DNA of 64,000 nt from Bradyrhizobium sp. CCGB12 (GCF_024199845.1 NZ_JANADO010000001.1:744001-808000); one strand, 5' to 3'. Counted from the stretch's first letter, positions 34,323 through 43,968 are shown. Notes: a model not told the origin generated them from the sequence alone. Made by a program: numbers and translations.

Positions 34323-35051
34323 TTAGTGGGAGGATTGAGAATTCACGCCGAGCTCGCCGAGGAGCTCGCTACGCGAAATGGGTGTCGAGCTGCCGCGTGC
34401 GACGCGGTGCTCGTAAGCAATGGCGCCGTTCCGCATCACGAGGATGCGGTCGGCCAAAGCAATGGCTTCGTCGACGTCGTGGGTGACGAGCAGCACGCCC
34501 GGCTGATGATTGGCGACGAGCTCGCGGACGAGCTCATGCATGCGGATGCGGGTGAGCGCGTCCAGCGCGGCAAAGGGCTCGTCGAGGAGCAGAAGCTCGG
34601 GCTGCTGCACCAGCGCGCGGGCCAGAGCGACACGCTGGGCCTGTCCGCCGGAGAGGTTGCGCGGCCAGTCGTCGAGACGGTCGCCGAGGCCGACCTCGGT
34701 CAGCGCTTCTGCGGCACGTTCGCGTGCGTCCGGCGTCTGCAAGCCAAGCGCGACGTTGCGCCAGAGGCTGTCCCAGGGCAAAAGCCGGTGCTCCTGGAAC
34801 ACCACGGCCGGCCGGCGCGGTGCCACGATGCGACCGCCCTGAATGGCATCGAGACCCGCAAGTGCGCGCAGCAAGGTGGTCTTGCCGCAACCGCTCTCGC
34901 CTAGCAGCGCGACGAACTCGCCCCGCTCGATGCGCAGGTTCAGCCTTTCGATGACCACGCGATTGCCGTAGCTGCGCAGGAGGTTGCTGACGACAACGGC
35001 CGGCCCGGTCTCGAATGAGGCGGGTGACAGCGATGCGACATGGGTGTTCAT
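34323..35051 (-). CDS. ssuB: ABC transporter ATP-binding protein, SsuB type
   Basis: A 242-residue ATPase. Walker A GESGCGKTT, Q-loop FQEHRLLPW, signature LSGGQAQR, Walker B LLLLDEPFAALD and the switch LVTHDVDEA are all intact. FQEHRLLPW is the form seen in SsuB of aliphatic sulfonate importers. Its ATG overlaps the permease stop as ATGA. It would energise the permease encoded just upstream. Confidence 0.92.
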   Translation of the reverse strand: MNTHVASLSPASFETGPAVVVSNLLRSYGNRVVIERLNLRIERGEFVALLGESGCGKTTLLRALAGLDAIQGGRIVAPRRPAVVFQEHRLLPWDSLWRNVALGLQTPDARERAAEALTEVGLGDRLDDWPRNLSGGQAQRVALARALVQQPELLLLDEPFAALDALTRIRMHELVRELVANHQPGVLLVTHDVDEAIALADRILVMRNGAIAYEHRVARGSSTPISRSELLGELGVNSQSSH

Positions 35052-35929
35052 CGCGCCGCTCCGTAATTCGGATGCCAGGCCAGCAGGCGCCGTTCGAGGA
35101 AACGCGCAATCCCATCAGCTGCAACGCCGATCAGCGCATAGATCACGATGGTCAGCACGATCACGTCAGTGCGCAGGAATTCACGCGCGTCCATCGCGAG
35201 AAAGCCGATGCCCGACTGCGCGCCGATCGTTTCCGCCACGACCAGCGCGAGCCACGCCGTCGCCAGCGCATAGCGGACCCCGGTCAGGATCGACGGCAAC
35301 GCTCCGGGCAGGATGATCCGGCGGATCAGCTGAATGGCGTTCAGGCCCTGCACGCGGCCGAGCTCGAGCAGCTTGGGGTCCACCTGTCGAATGCCGAGCA
35401 CGGTATTGATGTAGATCGGGAAGGTGACGCCAAGTGCGACAAGGAAGATCTTTTGGGTTTCGCCGACGCCGAGCCAGACGATGACCAGGGGCAGGACCGC
35501 GAGGAACGGAATGGCCCGGATCATCTGGACGCTGCGATCGATTGCTGCTTCCGCGATCCTGGAGAATCCGACGAGAATACCGAGCGTCGCACCGACCGCT
35601 GTGCCGATCACAAATCCCGACGCTGCGCGCAGCAGGCTGACGCCGAGATCGTTCAGGAGCGTTCCGGTGGTCGCGAGCTTGAATGCAGTCCGGATCACCT
35701 TGCTGGGCGCGGGAAGCACGTGTGGCGAGAGAAGTCCCGCCTGCGCCAGCCACTCCCAGATCACGACCAGCACAACGGGGGCGAGCCATGACAGCAGCTG
35801 GAGGCCGCGCGCGCCGAGCTTGCTTTTCGCCGAAGCCGGCGCGCGTGCGATTTCACTGCTGCGCGACGACGGTCCACCCTCCGCGCCAATCGCGGTGCGG
35901 TCGATGTCGCTCAGTTCGATATTGCTCAA
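35048..35929 (-). CDS. ssuC: ABC transporter permease, SsuC type
   Basis: A 293-residue permease with about six membrane segments. The coupling loop is LGRVQGLNAIQLIRRIILPGALP, and EFLRTDVIVLTIVIYALIGV lies near the end, as in SsuC. The start is uncertain. TTG 35929 gives the usual length with the cytoplasmic lead SNIELSDIDRTAIG. The frame is also open to TTG 36046, which would add 39 residues. It is the first gene of the operon ssuC-ssuB-binding protein-sfnB-like-flavin reductase-epsC and diverges from the SfnG-like monooxygenase. Confidence 0.87.
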   Translation of the reverse strand: MSNIELSDIDRTAIGAEGGPSSRSSEIARAPASAKSKLGARGLQLLSWLAPVVLVVIWEWLAQAGLLSPHVLPAPSKVIRTAFKLATTGTLLNDLGVSLLRAASGFVIGTAVGATLGILVGFSRIAEAAIDRSVQMIRAIPFLAVLPLVIVWLGVGETQKIFLVALGVTFPIYINTVLGIRQVDPKLLELGRVQGLNAIQLIRRIILPGALPSILTGVRYALATAWLALVVAETIGAQSGIGFLAMDAREFLRTDVIVLTIVIYALIGVAADGIARFLERRLLAWHPNYGAAR

Positions 35930-36182
35930 GACGCGAGACCTCGTTTCACGCACTGCATTCGATGCAGGCCGTGTGACGCCAATGACTTGTTGTCCCAATA
36001 AAATGTCCCACGAAATCGGGCCGACAGAAATAGAGCGGTATTTCAATTGTCATCCGCTCCGGAGTGATCTGCTGTCGTCGTGGCGCGGATGCGCGACAAA
36101 GAAAATCTTTTGCTGTCCGTCTGCTTGATCTTGCGTCAGGCATTGGCGACAACGCGCGAGATCAGGGCATTCACGGGAGAGC

Positions 36183-37277
36183 ATGATGACGACCGCACCG
36201 CTTCGCTTCGGCATCTGGGCGCTGGTGCACGGGCCCCGTGCTGCGCATCAGGATCCGGAGGAGCCCTATGATGCCTCCTGGGAGCGCAATCGGGATCTGA
36301 TCCTTGCAGCCGAGGAGCTCGGCTACGACTCGACATTGATCGCGCAGCACACGATCAATCCTCACCAGGAAGATCTCGACCAGCTCGAAGCCTGGAGCGC
36401 CGCGGCCGCGGTTGCGGCGCTGACCAAGCGGATCGAGATCATCGCCGCCATCAAGCCGTATCTCTATCATCCCGTGGTGCTGGCCAAGCTGGCGCTGGGG
36501 ATCGAGAACATCAGCCGCGGCCGCTTTGCGATCAATCTGGTCAATGCCTGGAACCGGCCCGAGCTGGAAAAGGCCGGGATCGGCTTTCCCGAGCACGATG
36601 CGCGCTATGCCTATGGCAAGGAGTGGATCTCCGTGGTGTCCCGCTTGATGGAGGGCGAGCGCCTCAATTTCAGCGGCGATCATTTCAGCGTCTCGGACTA
36701 TGCGCTGCGGCCGACCAGCCTCTATCGCAAGCGTCCTGCCGTCTATGTCGGAGGGGAATCCGAGCCGGCGCGCGATCTGGTCGCCGGCCACGGCGACGTC
36801 TGGTTCATCAACGGCCAGCCGCTCGACGATGTCGCCGGCCTGATCGCCGACGTCGCGGCCCGTCCGCGCGGTTCGGCGCCACCCTTGCGTTTCGGTCTGT
36901 CCGCCTTTGTCGTCGCACGTGAAACCCGGGAAGAGGCGCAGGCCGCCCATGATCGGCTGCTCAGCCTTGCCGCAAAGGATGCGCCGATGAAGGCGATCCA
37001 GAAACAGAATACGGATCCGAAGGTCGTGATGATGCAGACCATGCAGAAGACGCCGCGGGTCGGCAGCAACGGCGGCACGGCCGCCGGGCTGGTCGGCAGT
37101 TACGACGAGGTCGCGACGCGCATCGAGGCGTTCCATACTGCTGGCATCGAACTCTTCATGCTGCAATTCCAGCCCTTCGAGGCCGAGATGCAGCGCTTCG
37201 CGGAGGAGATCATCCCCCGCGTCCGGGCCAGACAATCGGATGGGCCGTCCGAGAGGATCGCCCGGTCGCTGGGGTAA
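36183..37277 (+). CDS. LLM class flavin-dependent monooxygenase, SfnG/SsuD-like
   Basis: A 364-residue FMNH2-dependent monooxygenase in the SsuD/SfnG branch. Typical segments are RFGIWALVHGPRAAH at the start and SRGRFAINLVNAWNRPELEKAG. GHGDVWFINGQ is the place where SfnG has a WYFTNGN-like stretch, and ELFMLQFQPFEAEMQRFAEEI lies near the end. This supports an alkanesulfonate- or dimethylsulfone-type substrate. It has more Met than its neighbours and no Cys. It diverges from the ssuC operon and is convergent, with one base between, to the next LLM gene. Two adjacent ATG codons (36183, 36186) can serve as start. Confidence 0.88.
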   Translation: MMTTAPLRFGIWALVHGPRAAHQDPEEPYDASWERNRDLILAAEELGYDSTLIAQHTINPHQEDLDQLEAWSAAAAVAALTKRIEIIAAIKPYLYHPVVLAKLALGIENISRGRFAINLVNAWNRPELEKAGIGFPEHDARYAYGKEWISVVSRLMEGERLNFSGDHFSVSDYALRPTSLYRKRPAVYVGGESEPARDLVAGHGDVWFINGQPLDDVAGLIADVAARPRGSAPPLRFGLSAFVVARETREEAQAAHDRLLSLAAKDAPMKAIQKQNTDPKVVMMQTMQKTPRVGSNGGTAAGLVGSYDEVATRIEAFHTAGIELFMLQFQPFEAEMQRFAEEIIPRVRARQSDGPSERIARSLG

Positions 37278-37278
37278 C

Positions 37279-38619
37279 TCAGGCCGACGCGACTTCCGGC
37301 GCTCGTTTCGCAAAACGGCTCGCCGGCCGCGGCAGAGCAAAATGGTCACGCAGCGTCGTGCCGGTGTACTCGGTGCGGAACAGGCCGCGCTTCTGCAGGA
37401 TCGGCACAACGGTGTCGACGAAGGTCTCGAGCCCCGTCGGCAGAACATCCGGCATCAGGTTGAAGCCGTCCGCGGCGCCTGCCTTGAACCAGGCCTCGAT
37501 ATCGTCTGCAATCTGCTCCGGCGTGCCCACGATGATGCGATGGCCGACGCCGCCGCCGAGCGCGCGGATCAATTGGCGGACGGTGAGGTTGCCGCGCCGG
37601 GCGATGTTCACGGTGCCCTGGAACATGGTGTGATTGGCGTTCGCCGGAAGCGGCAGCGGATCGGGAAGCGGCTTGTCGAGATCGAGCAAAGCAGGGTCGA
37701 TCTGAAGCGTGCCGGCGAGCCGCGCCAGGCTGTATTCGATCGGGACCAGCTCCCAGAGCTCATCCTGCCGCCGCTTCGCCTCGGCCTCGGTGCTGCCGAT
37801 GACTGTGGCAAGTCCGGGCAGGGTGACGATGGAATCGCCGGAACGCCCGTAAGCCGCCGCACGTGTGCGCAGATCGCGCGCATAGGCAACGCCTTCCTCG
37901 ATCGACTGTGCCAGCGTGAACACCGCTTCCGCATAAGCCGCCGCAAAATCGCGTCCGTCGTTGGAGCCGCCGGCCTGCACCGTAACCGGCCGTCCCTGCG
38001 GCGAGCGCGGGACGTTCAGCGGTCCGGCCACCGAATAATGCGGGCCGCGGTGGGCGATCGGATGCACTTTCGACGTATCGACGAACCGCGCGCTCGCCTT
38101 GTCGCCGACGAAGGCGTCGTCCTCCCAGCTATCGAACAGCGCGTGGACGATTTCCGTGAATTCCTTGGCGCGCTCGTAGCGGGCCTTATGCTCCACTGCA
38201 CCCGTGAGGCCGAAATTGCGGCTTGATGCGGCATCCGCGGTCGTCACCGCGTTCCATCCCGAACGGCCGCCGCTGGCGTGGTCGAGCGTCACGAAGCGGC
38301 GCGCGATGTTGTAGGGCTCGTTGTAGGTCGTCGACACCGTCCCGATCAGCCCTACATGCGTTGTTGCGGCGGCGACCGTGGCCAGAATGATGGTCGGCTC
38401 CAGCGAAGTGAACGACCGGTAGTCGATGCGATCGTTCACGGCTGGGGAATCCGCGAGAAAGATCGCGTCGAGCTTGCCGCGCTCGGCAATCTGCGCCACC
38501 CGCACATAATGGCCGAGATCGAAGAAGGCGCGCGGATCACTCTCCGGTAGTCGCCAGGCCGATGGATAGACGCCGGAGTGGAGCAGGTTGACGTTCAGGT
38601 GCAGTTGACGTGGCGGCAT
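37279..38619 (-). CDS. LLM class flavin-dependent monooxygenase (NtaA/DmoA group)
   Basis: A 446-residue paralogue of the monooxygenase at 22412-23755. Matching segments are STTYNEPYNIARRFVTLDHASGG, RSGWNAVTTADAASSRNFG and a shared end containing KRGLF and YTGTTLRDH. Only three Met and no Cys occur. It is followed on the same strand, upstream in transcription order, by an orphan sulfonate-type binding protein 60 bp away. Binding protein and monooxygenase probably serve the same substrate, which is unknown. Confidence 0.9.
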   Translation of the reverse strand: MPPRQLHLNVNLLHSGVYPSAWRLPESDPRAFFDLGHYVRVAQIAERGKLDAIFLADSPAVNDRIDYRSFTSLEPTIILATVAAATTHVGLIGTVSTTYNEPYNIARRFVTLDHASGGRSGWNAVTTADAASSRNFGLTGAVEHKARYERAKEFTEIVHALFDSWEDDAFVGDKASARFVDTSKVHPIAHRGPHYSVAGPLNVPRSPQGRPVTVQAGGSNDGRDFAAAYAEAVFTLAQSIEEGVAYARDLRTRAAAYGRSGDSIVTLPGLATVIGSTEAEAKRRQDELWELVPIEYSLARLAGTLQIDPALLDLDKPLPDPLPLPANANHTMFQGTVNIARRGNLTVRQLIRALGGGVGHRIIVGTPEQIADDIEAWFKAGAADGFNLMPDVLPTGLETFVDTVVPILQKRGLFRTEYTGTTLRDHFALPRPASRFAKRAPEVASA

Positions 38620-38679
38620 GGGGATTCCAGAGGTCAGCGTGTTGTCCGATCACGGTGCGCAGCAGGACGGGCAACCCGA

Positions 38680-39645
38680 TCAGGATCCCTTCGGCGACCA
38701 GATCTTGAGGGTCGTGGTGTCGATCTTCACGGGGATCAGGCCTTCGGCGTGGAACGCATCGGCAATGCGCTGCTGCTCGGACAGGCCCGGGCCGGTGACC
38801 GCGCCCACTTGATAGGAGCGGTGGCTGTTGGCCTCCTCGACGGTTGCCGCGTCGATACCCCAGAGCCCGGCGAGCAATGTGGCAGCTTCCTTCGGCTGCG
38901 CCTTCACCCATTTTCCGGTCGCGGAGAGCTTCGCAAAGATCACGTTGAGCACCTCGGCATGCTTGTCCGCATAAGCGGCGGAGGCGAGGTAATAGCGCTT
39001 GTAGCTCGCAAAGCCATTGCTGCCATCGGACAGGATCTTGCCTTTGGTCTGGTGCAGTGCGCTGGTCAGGAACGGATCCCAGGCGACCCATGCATCCACA
39101 TTGTTGCTGACGAAGGCCGCGCGGCCGTCCGCCGGCGTCAGATAGGCGGGCGTGATGTCCTTGAAGCTGAGCCCGGATTTCGCCAGTGCTGCGAGCAGCA
39201 GATAGTGGCTGCCCGCGCCCTTGGTCACGGCAACCTTCTTGCCTTTGAGTTCAGCGACGGTCTTGATGGCCGAAGATTCCGGAATCACGATCGCCTGTGC
39301 CGCCGGCGAGGCGGCTTCCTCCGCGATATAGGCGAGCTTGGCGCCGGCCGCCTGCGCGAAGATCGGCACCGTGTCGGCGACGTCGGCGCCGAAATCGATG
39401 CTCCCGATATTGATGGCCTCCAGCAACGGCAAGCCGCTGGTGAATTCGTGCCATGAGACCGTGATTCCGAGTGGCTTCAACGCCTTTTCGAGCTCACCGT
39501 TCGTTTTCAGGATCGCCGTCAGCGTCGAGGATTTTTGATAGCCGATGCGGATCTCCTCGGACATCGCAGGCCGAACGGCCGCCATGACAAAGAGGCTGAG
39601 CGCGGCCGCGGCGAGGATCCGCAGGCGGGACGTGAGATGAGGCAT
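38680..39645 (-). CDS. ssuA: Orphan sulfonate-type ABC substrate-binding protein
   Basis: A 321-residue SsuA-like protein. A signal peptide (LRILAAAALSLFVMAAVRPAMS) leads into EEIRIGYQKSSTLTAILKTNG, the classic aliphatic-sulfonate-binding opening. KVAVTKGAGSHYLLLAALAKSG and AWVAWDPFLTSALHQT follow as in SsuA. No ATPase or permease adjoins it, and it lies between two LLM monooxygenase genes. It may share the SsuBC pair encoded at 34-36 kb. All three Met are in the signal peptide, so the mature protein has no Met or Cys. Confidence 0.9.
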   Translation of the reverse strand: MPHLTSRLRILAAAALSLFVMAAVRPAMSEEIRIGYQKSSTLTAILKTNGELEKALKPLGITVSWHEFTSGLPLLEAINIGSIDFGADVADTVPIFAQAAGAKLAYIAEEAASPAAQAIVIPESSAIKTVAELKGKKVAVTKGAGSHYLLLAALAKSGLSFKDITPAYLTPADGRAAFVSNNVDAWVAWDPFLTSALHQTKGKILSDGSNGFASYKRYYLASAAYADKHAEVLNVIFAKLSATGKWVKAQPKEAATLLAGLWGIDAATVEEANSHRSYQVGAVTGPGLSEQQRIADAFHAEGLIPVKIDTTTLKIWSPKGS

Positions 39646-39830
39646 GAAGAATTGTCCTGAAGCTGAGCCGCTTTCGGCGGCGCGTTGTCACGGCAGCAAG
39701 CCCGCAATGTGCCGGTAAACGAGCTCGCCTTGCAATTTCAAGGTATGGTTCGCCAGGGAACGAACATTCTCCGGCTGGTTTCAATGCGAGAACGGGATTT
39801 CCCTTGCGGTAAAGCGCGCCGGCAGCGGCG

Positions 39831-41237
39831 CTATTCGGCGGCGTCGGAATGGAACGAACTCTTTGACGGCAACCGCCGAAAACCCGCGCCGGGATGTGTC
39901 GCGTGGAGCCGCGGGCCACGTCCCGGAAACAGCTTTTCGCGCAGCGTGCCGTCGCGGTAGGCGGTCTTGTACACGCCGCGCGATTGCAGCTCCGGCACCA
40001 CGAGGTCGACGAAAGCGTTCAGCGATTCCGGCGCCACCAGGCGGAACAGGTTGAAGCCGTCGACGTCGGTCTGGTCGGCCCAGTCGATCAGCTCGTCGGC
40101 GACGTCCTGCGGCGAGCCGACCACGAAGGGCGACCGCGCGCCGGCACGGCTCAATCGGGCGAGATCGCCGACATTGACCGGGCGGTCGCTTCGTATTGTG
40201 AAATTCTCGACCATCGACTGGATGGCGTTGCTCTCGACATATTCGATCGGCTGGTCGGGCCGATAGGTCGAGAAGTCGATGCCGGTCCAGCCCGACAACA
40301 AGGCGAGCTGGCCGGTCTGGTCGACATGCCGCGCGTAGTCCTCGAGCAGATCGTTCGCTTCGGCCCGTGTCGGCGCCACGATCACGGTCGCGCCGGCGAA
40401 CAGGCGGATGTCGTAGGGATCGCGACCAAGGGCCTTGGCGGCCTCCCGAATCTCGCGGACGGCGCGGGCGAGGATCGACTTGGTCTGGCCGTTGAGAAAG
40501 ATCGCTTCCGAATGCTGGGCGGCGAAGGCACGGCCGCGCTTTGAGGCGCCTGCCTGGTAGAGCAGCGGCGTCCGCTGCGGCGAGGGCTCGGCCAGATGGA
40601 TGCCGTCGACCTTGAAGTAGGGACCGTCATGCAGCACCCGATGAAGCTTTGCGGGATCGGTAAAGATGCCGCTGCCGCGATCGCGGCGAACCGCGTCGTC
40701 CTCCCAGCTTCCCTCCCACAGCTTGTAGGCGGCGGTGAGAAAATCTTCGGCCGCGTCATAACGATCGTCATGCGCGCGGCCGGCCGGAAGGCCCATGCCG
40801 CGTGCGCCGCTGTCGAGATAGCCGGTGACGATGTTCCAGCCGATCCTGCCCCTGGTGAGATGGTCGAGTGTCGAGAACGTGCGTGCGAGCTGGTAGGGAT
40901 GCTCGAAAGTCAGGTTCGAGGTGATACCGAAGCCGAGATGTTTTGTGACGAGCGCCATGGCGGATACGAGTAGCGTCGGATCCGCGTTGGGAAGCTGGAC
41001 CGCATGCCGCGCGGCCGCCTCGGCATTTCCGCCATAGACGTCGTACACGCCGAACACGTCCGCGAGAAAAATGCCGTCGAGCAGTCCGCGCTCCGCGGTT
41101 CTGGCGTAGCCGGTCCAATAATCGAGCGTGTTGTAGTCGATCGACGCATCGCGCGGATGCGACCACAGGCCTGCCCAATTGTGGCTGGGCGCGGTCATGT
41201 TGAAGGCGTTGAAGCGCAGCTCGCGCGGTCGCGTCAT
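39831..41237 (-). CDS. LLM class flavin-dependent monooxygenase (NtaA/DszA group)
   Basis: A 468-residue FMNH2-dependent monooxygenase. RFNAFNMTAPSHNWAGLW, LADVFGVYDVYGG, LARTFSTLDHLTRGRIGWN and IVTGYLDSGARGMGL are the forms seen in the DszA/NtaA branch that accept larger sulfur compounds. A low-complexity C-terminal tail of about 25 residues follows REKLFPGRG. It has five Met and no Cys. It diverges from metY across a 254-bp region with a long inverted repeat, so both may answer to the same regulator. Confidence 0.9.
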   Translation of the reverse strand: MTRPRELRFNAFNMTAPSHNWAGLWSHPRDASIDYNTLDYWTGYARTAERGLLDGIFLADVFGVYDVYGGNAEAAARHAVQLPNADPTLLVSAMALVTKHLGFGITSNLTFEHPYQLARTFSTLDHLTRGRIGWNIVTGYLDSGARGMGLPAGRAHDDRYDAAEDFLTAAYKLWEGSWEDDAVRRDRGSGIFTDPAKLHRVLHDGPYFKVDGIHLAEPSPQRTPLLYQAGASKRGRAFAAQHSEAIFLNGQTKSILARAVREIREAAKALGRDPYDIRLFAGATVIVAPTRAEANDLLEDYARHVDQTGQLALLSGWTGIDFSTYRPDQPIEYVESNAIQSMVENFTIRSDRPVNVGDLARLSRAGARSPFVVGSPQDVADELIDWADQTDVDGFNLFRLVAPESLNAFVDLVVPELQSRGVYKTAYRDGTLREKLFPGRGPRLHATHPGAGFRRLPSKSSFHSDAAE

Positions 41238-41308
41238 GGTCTGGCCCGATCGTTCATCGCAAAGCCGATCCGCTGTGCGTGATCATTTTTAACACTTTGC
41301 GCCAGCGA

Positions 41309-41344
41309 GTTTGTTTCCAATTCGGCGAACGCGCGGAAACAAAC
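41309..41344. promoter_or_regulatory. Inverted repeat GTTTGTTTCC...GGAAACAAAC, candidate operator
   Basis: Perfect 10-bp arms at 41309-41318 and 41335-41344 are separated by 16 bp, in the divergent region between the LLM gene and metY. The arm spacing, with centres 26 bp apart, would fit a tetrameric LysR-type or similar sulfur regulator. No regulator gene is adjacent. Confidence 0.5.
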
Positions 41345-41491
41345 GCGTTGCGAGGCCACGATGATGCAGCACGCGCATCGCTATTTTCCTGAAGCGCTCG
41401 ACAGCCGCAGAATCCGACCGCATCATTTTCGTCGACAAGCACCGCTTGCCGCGCAGCGTGCGCGCTCTCGAGACAGACAAGGGAATTGCAG

Positions 41492-42811
41492 ATGGCGTTG
41501 GAGACCCGGAACTTCGAGACGCTCGCGTTGCATGGTGGTTCGTATCGTACCGACCCCGCTACGGGTGCGGTGGCGGTTCCGATCTATCAGACTACGTCGT
41601 TCCAGTTCGAGAACACCGACCACGCCTCGCGCCTGTTCGCGCTCGAGCAACTCGGGCCGATCTACACCCGCATCGGCAACCCGACCCAGCAGGCTTTTGA
41701 GGACAGGTTGGCTGCGCTCGAGGGCGGGGCGGCCGCCCTCGCGGTTGCCTCGGGACAGACGGCGTCCGCATTCGCGATCTTCAACATCGCGCAGGCCGGC
41801 GACAATATCGTGTCGTCGACGGACCTCTACGGCGGCACCTGGACGCTGCTGTCGCAGACCCTGAAGCAATTCGGCATCGAGGTGCGCTTCGTCGATCCCT
41901 CCGATCCCGAAAACTTCCGCCGCGCCACCGACGCGAAGACGCGAGCCTATTTCGGCGAGACGCTGCCGAATCCCAAGCTCAACGTATTTCCCATCAGGGA
42001 AGTTGCCGACATCGGCCGCTCGCTGGGCGTACCGCTGATCCTCGATAACACGGCTTCGCCGCTGATCGCGCGGCCGTTCGAGCATGGCGCTGCCGTGGTG
42101 GTTTATTCGACCACGAAGTATATCGGCGGCCATGGCACCGCGATCGGCGGCGCCATCGTCGACGGCGGCAATTTCGACTGGGCCGCACATGCGGATCGCT
42201 TTCCGCTGCTGAACAAGCCTGACGAGGCCTATCACGGCGCGATCTGGACCGAGGCCGCGAAGCCGCTCGGCCCGATCGCCTACATCCTGCGCGCCCGCGT
42301 CAAACTGCTGCGCGACCTCGGCGCATCGATCGCGCCGCAGAACGCCTTCCAGTTCATCCAGGGTCTCGAGACGCTGCCGCTGCGCATCCGCCAGCACAAC
42401 GAGAATGCGGTGAAGGTCGCGAACTTCCTCGCCAAGCATCCGTCGGTGTCGAACGTGATCTTCCCCGGCCTGCAGACCGGAGAGAACCGGCGCAGGGCCG
42501 ATGCCTATCTGAAGGGCGGCTTCGGCGGGCTGGTCGGCTTCGAGCTGACGGGGGGCGTCGAAGCCGGCCGGCGGTTCATCGACGCGCTGAAACTGTTCTA
42601 TCACGTCGCCAATATCGGCGATGCTCGTTCGCTCGCCATTCATCCGGCATCGACGACGCATCAGCAGCTTACTCCGGCCGAGCAGCTCGCAGCCGGCGTG
42701 ACCCCCGGCTACGTCCGCCTGTCGGTCGGCATCGAGCATCCCGACGACATCCTGGCCGATCTCGGCCAGGCGTTGGCGCAGGCCGACGCGGGCGCGCGCA
42801 AGGCCGCGTGA
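41492..42811 (+). CDS. metY: O-acetylhomoserine sulfhydrylase/aminocarboxypropyltransferase
   Basis: A 439-residue PLP enzyme of the Cys/Met metabolism family that joins O-acetylhomoserine with sulfide to give homocysteine or with methanethiol to give methionine. RNFETLALHGGSY and YTRIGNPTQQAFEDRLAALEGG are family openings. The PLP lysine is in VVYSTTKYIGGHG, and SLAIHPASTTHQQL lies in the C-terminal part. The ATG at 41492 follows AAGGGA at seven bases. Two MetQ-type genes follow downstream. It has only the initiator Met and no Cys, a strong sulfur-sparing sign. Confidence 0.93.
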   Translation: MALETRNFETLALHGGSYRTDPATGAVAVPIYQTTSFQFENTDHASRLFALEQLGPIYTRIGNPTQQAFEDRLAALEGGAAALAVASGQTASAFAIFNIAQAGDNIVSSTDLYGGTWTLLSQTLKQFGIEVRFVDPSDPENFRRATDAKTRAYFGETLPNPKLNVFPIREVADIGRSLGVPLILDNTASPLIARPFEHGAAVVVYSTTKYIGGHGTAIGGAIVDGGNFDWAAHADRFPLLNKPDEAYHGAIWTEAAKPLGPIAYILRARVKLLRDLGASIAPQNAFQFIQGLETLPLRIRQHNENAVKVANFLAKHPSVSNVIFPGLQTGENRRRADAYLKGGFGGLVGFELTGGVEAGRRFIDALKLFYHVANIGDARSLAIHPASTTHQQLTPAEQLAAGVTPGYVRLSVGIEHPDDILADLGQALAQADAGARKAA

Positions 42812-42847
42812 GGCCTTTCACCTGAATTGAAACGGGAATTTGAGACA

Positions 42848-43645
42848 ATGAAGATCCTTCGCCGTACCGCCCAGGCCGCCGGTCTCTGGCTTGCATTCAC
42901 GGCCGCCGCGTTCGCCGGCGAGCCGCTGAAGATCGCGACCAGCGCCGGCCCTGTCGGGCAATTGGCGTCCTTTGCCGCCAAGCTCGCCAAGGACAAGGGG
43001 CAGGACGTCAAGATCGTCGAGCTGTCGGACTGGGTGGCGTTGAACGAAGTCGTGAACAGTGGCGAGGTCGATGCAAATCTGTTCCAGCATGCCACCTATC
43101 TGGCGCTACAGAACAAGCAGCGCGGCTTCAACCTGGTGCAGGCCGACAAGGTCGGCGTGATCGCGCCGGTCGGCCTGTTCTCGAAGAAGATCAAGACGCT
43201 CGACGAGATCAAGTCGGGCGACAGCGTCGCCATCCCGAACGAGCCGCTCAACGGCGCGCGCGGGCTGATCCTGCTGGAGCGGGCCGGGCTGATCAAGCTT
43301 GCGCCGGGCAAGGGCTTCTCGGTCAGCAAGTTCGATATCGCGGAGAACCCGAAGAACCTCAAGATCGTCGAGCTCGACCCCGCGCAGACCTATCGCTCGC
43401 TCGACGACGTGACGCTTGCACTGGTCAACATCACCTATCTCATTCCCGCCGGCGGCGATCCCAAGTCTGCGCTGATCATCGATCGCACCGTCGACGAAGG
43501 CCTTGTGCTGCGCTTCACGGCCCGTCCCGACAAGAAGGACGATCCGCGCCTGAAGGCGTTCATCCAGGTGTTCAACTCGCCCGAAGTGAAGCAATTCATC
43601 GAGGAGAAGCTGCCGGCATTCATCCCGGCGGGATTCAGCAGCTAG
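42848..43645 (+). CDS. MetQ/NlpA family substrate-binding protein
   Basis: A 265-residue MetQ-like protein, 36 bp after metY. The signal peptide is short (to about residue 23, AAFAGE), and no lipobox cysteine is present. VDANLFQHATYLALQNK and SVAIPNEPLNGARGLILLERAGLI are family hallmarks. It contains only the initiator Met and no Cys. It probably binds methionine or a methyl-sulfur compound, with the permease elsewhere in the genome. The ATG at 42848 is preferred to TTG 42827. Confidence 0.9.
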   Translation: MKILRRTAQAAGLWLAFTAAAFAGEPLKIATSAGPVGQLASFAAKLAKDKGQDVKIVELSDWVALNEVVNSGEVDANLFQHATYLALQNKQRGFNLVQADKVGVIAPVGLFSKKIKTLDEIKSGDSVAIPNEPLNGARGLILLERAGLIKLAPGKGFSVSKFDIAENPKNLKIVELDPAQTYRSLDDVTLALVNITYLIPAGGDPKSALIIDRTVDEGLVLRFTARPDKKDDPRLKAFIQVFNSPEVKQFIEEKLPAFIPAGFSS

Positions 43646-43674
43646 GACAGCGTGCTGCACAAGGACATGACGCC

Positions 43675-43926
43675 ATGATCTATGTCGTTGACGTCAACCG
43701 GATGAGCTTTGCTTTCGTGGCCGGAAGCGAGAGGCATGCTGCGGAGATCGCGGGTTCGCCGGGTTTTGTGCAGGCGCTGGACCGGTTCTTCCTCAAGCAG
43801 CGAGGTGCCATGGCTTCGAGCCATCGTCCGCGTGCCGCGACGGTTCAGGAACTTGCTCTCTTCCACGACATGTCTTCCGAATTCGCGGAGCCCACGGCGG
43901 ACGTCCTGGTCGCCCGCGTCGGCTAG
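43675..43926 (+). CDS. Small hypothetical protein between two metQ-like genes
   Basis: An 83-residue frame from ATG 43675, with AAGGA a short way upstream. It is in line with its neighbours on the plus strand (29 bp after one metQ-like gene, 42 bp before the next). A beta-like start (MIYVVDVNRMSFAFVAG) is followed by a helical segment (SPGFVQALDRFFLKQRG). No export signal or known family is recognised. The operon position supports expression, but function is unknown. Confidence 0.5.
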   Translation: MIYVVDVNRMSFAFVAGSERHAAEIAGSPGFVQALDRFFLKQRGAMASSHRPRAATVQELALFHDMSSEFAEPTADVLVARVG

Positions 43927-43968
43927 ACCTCGAAACAGATGATCGCTCAAAGAAGGAGATCGCAGACT

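Noticed and set aside
41238..41491. Possible SAM-II or SAM-V riboswitch before metY
   Set aside because: The conserved GCTAAA core and the expected pseudoknot pairing were not found.
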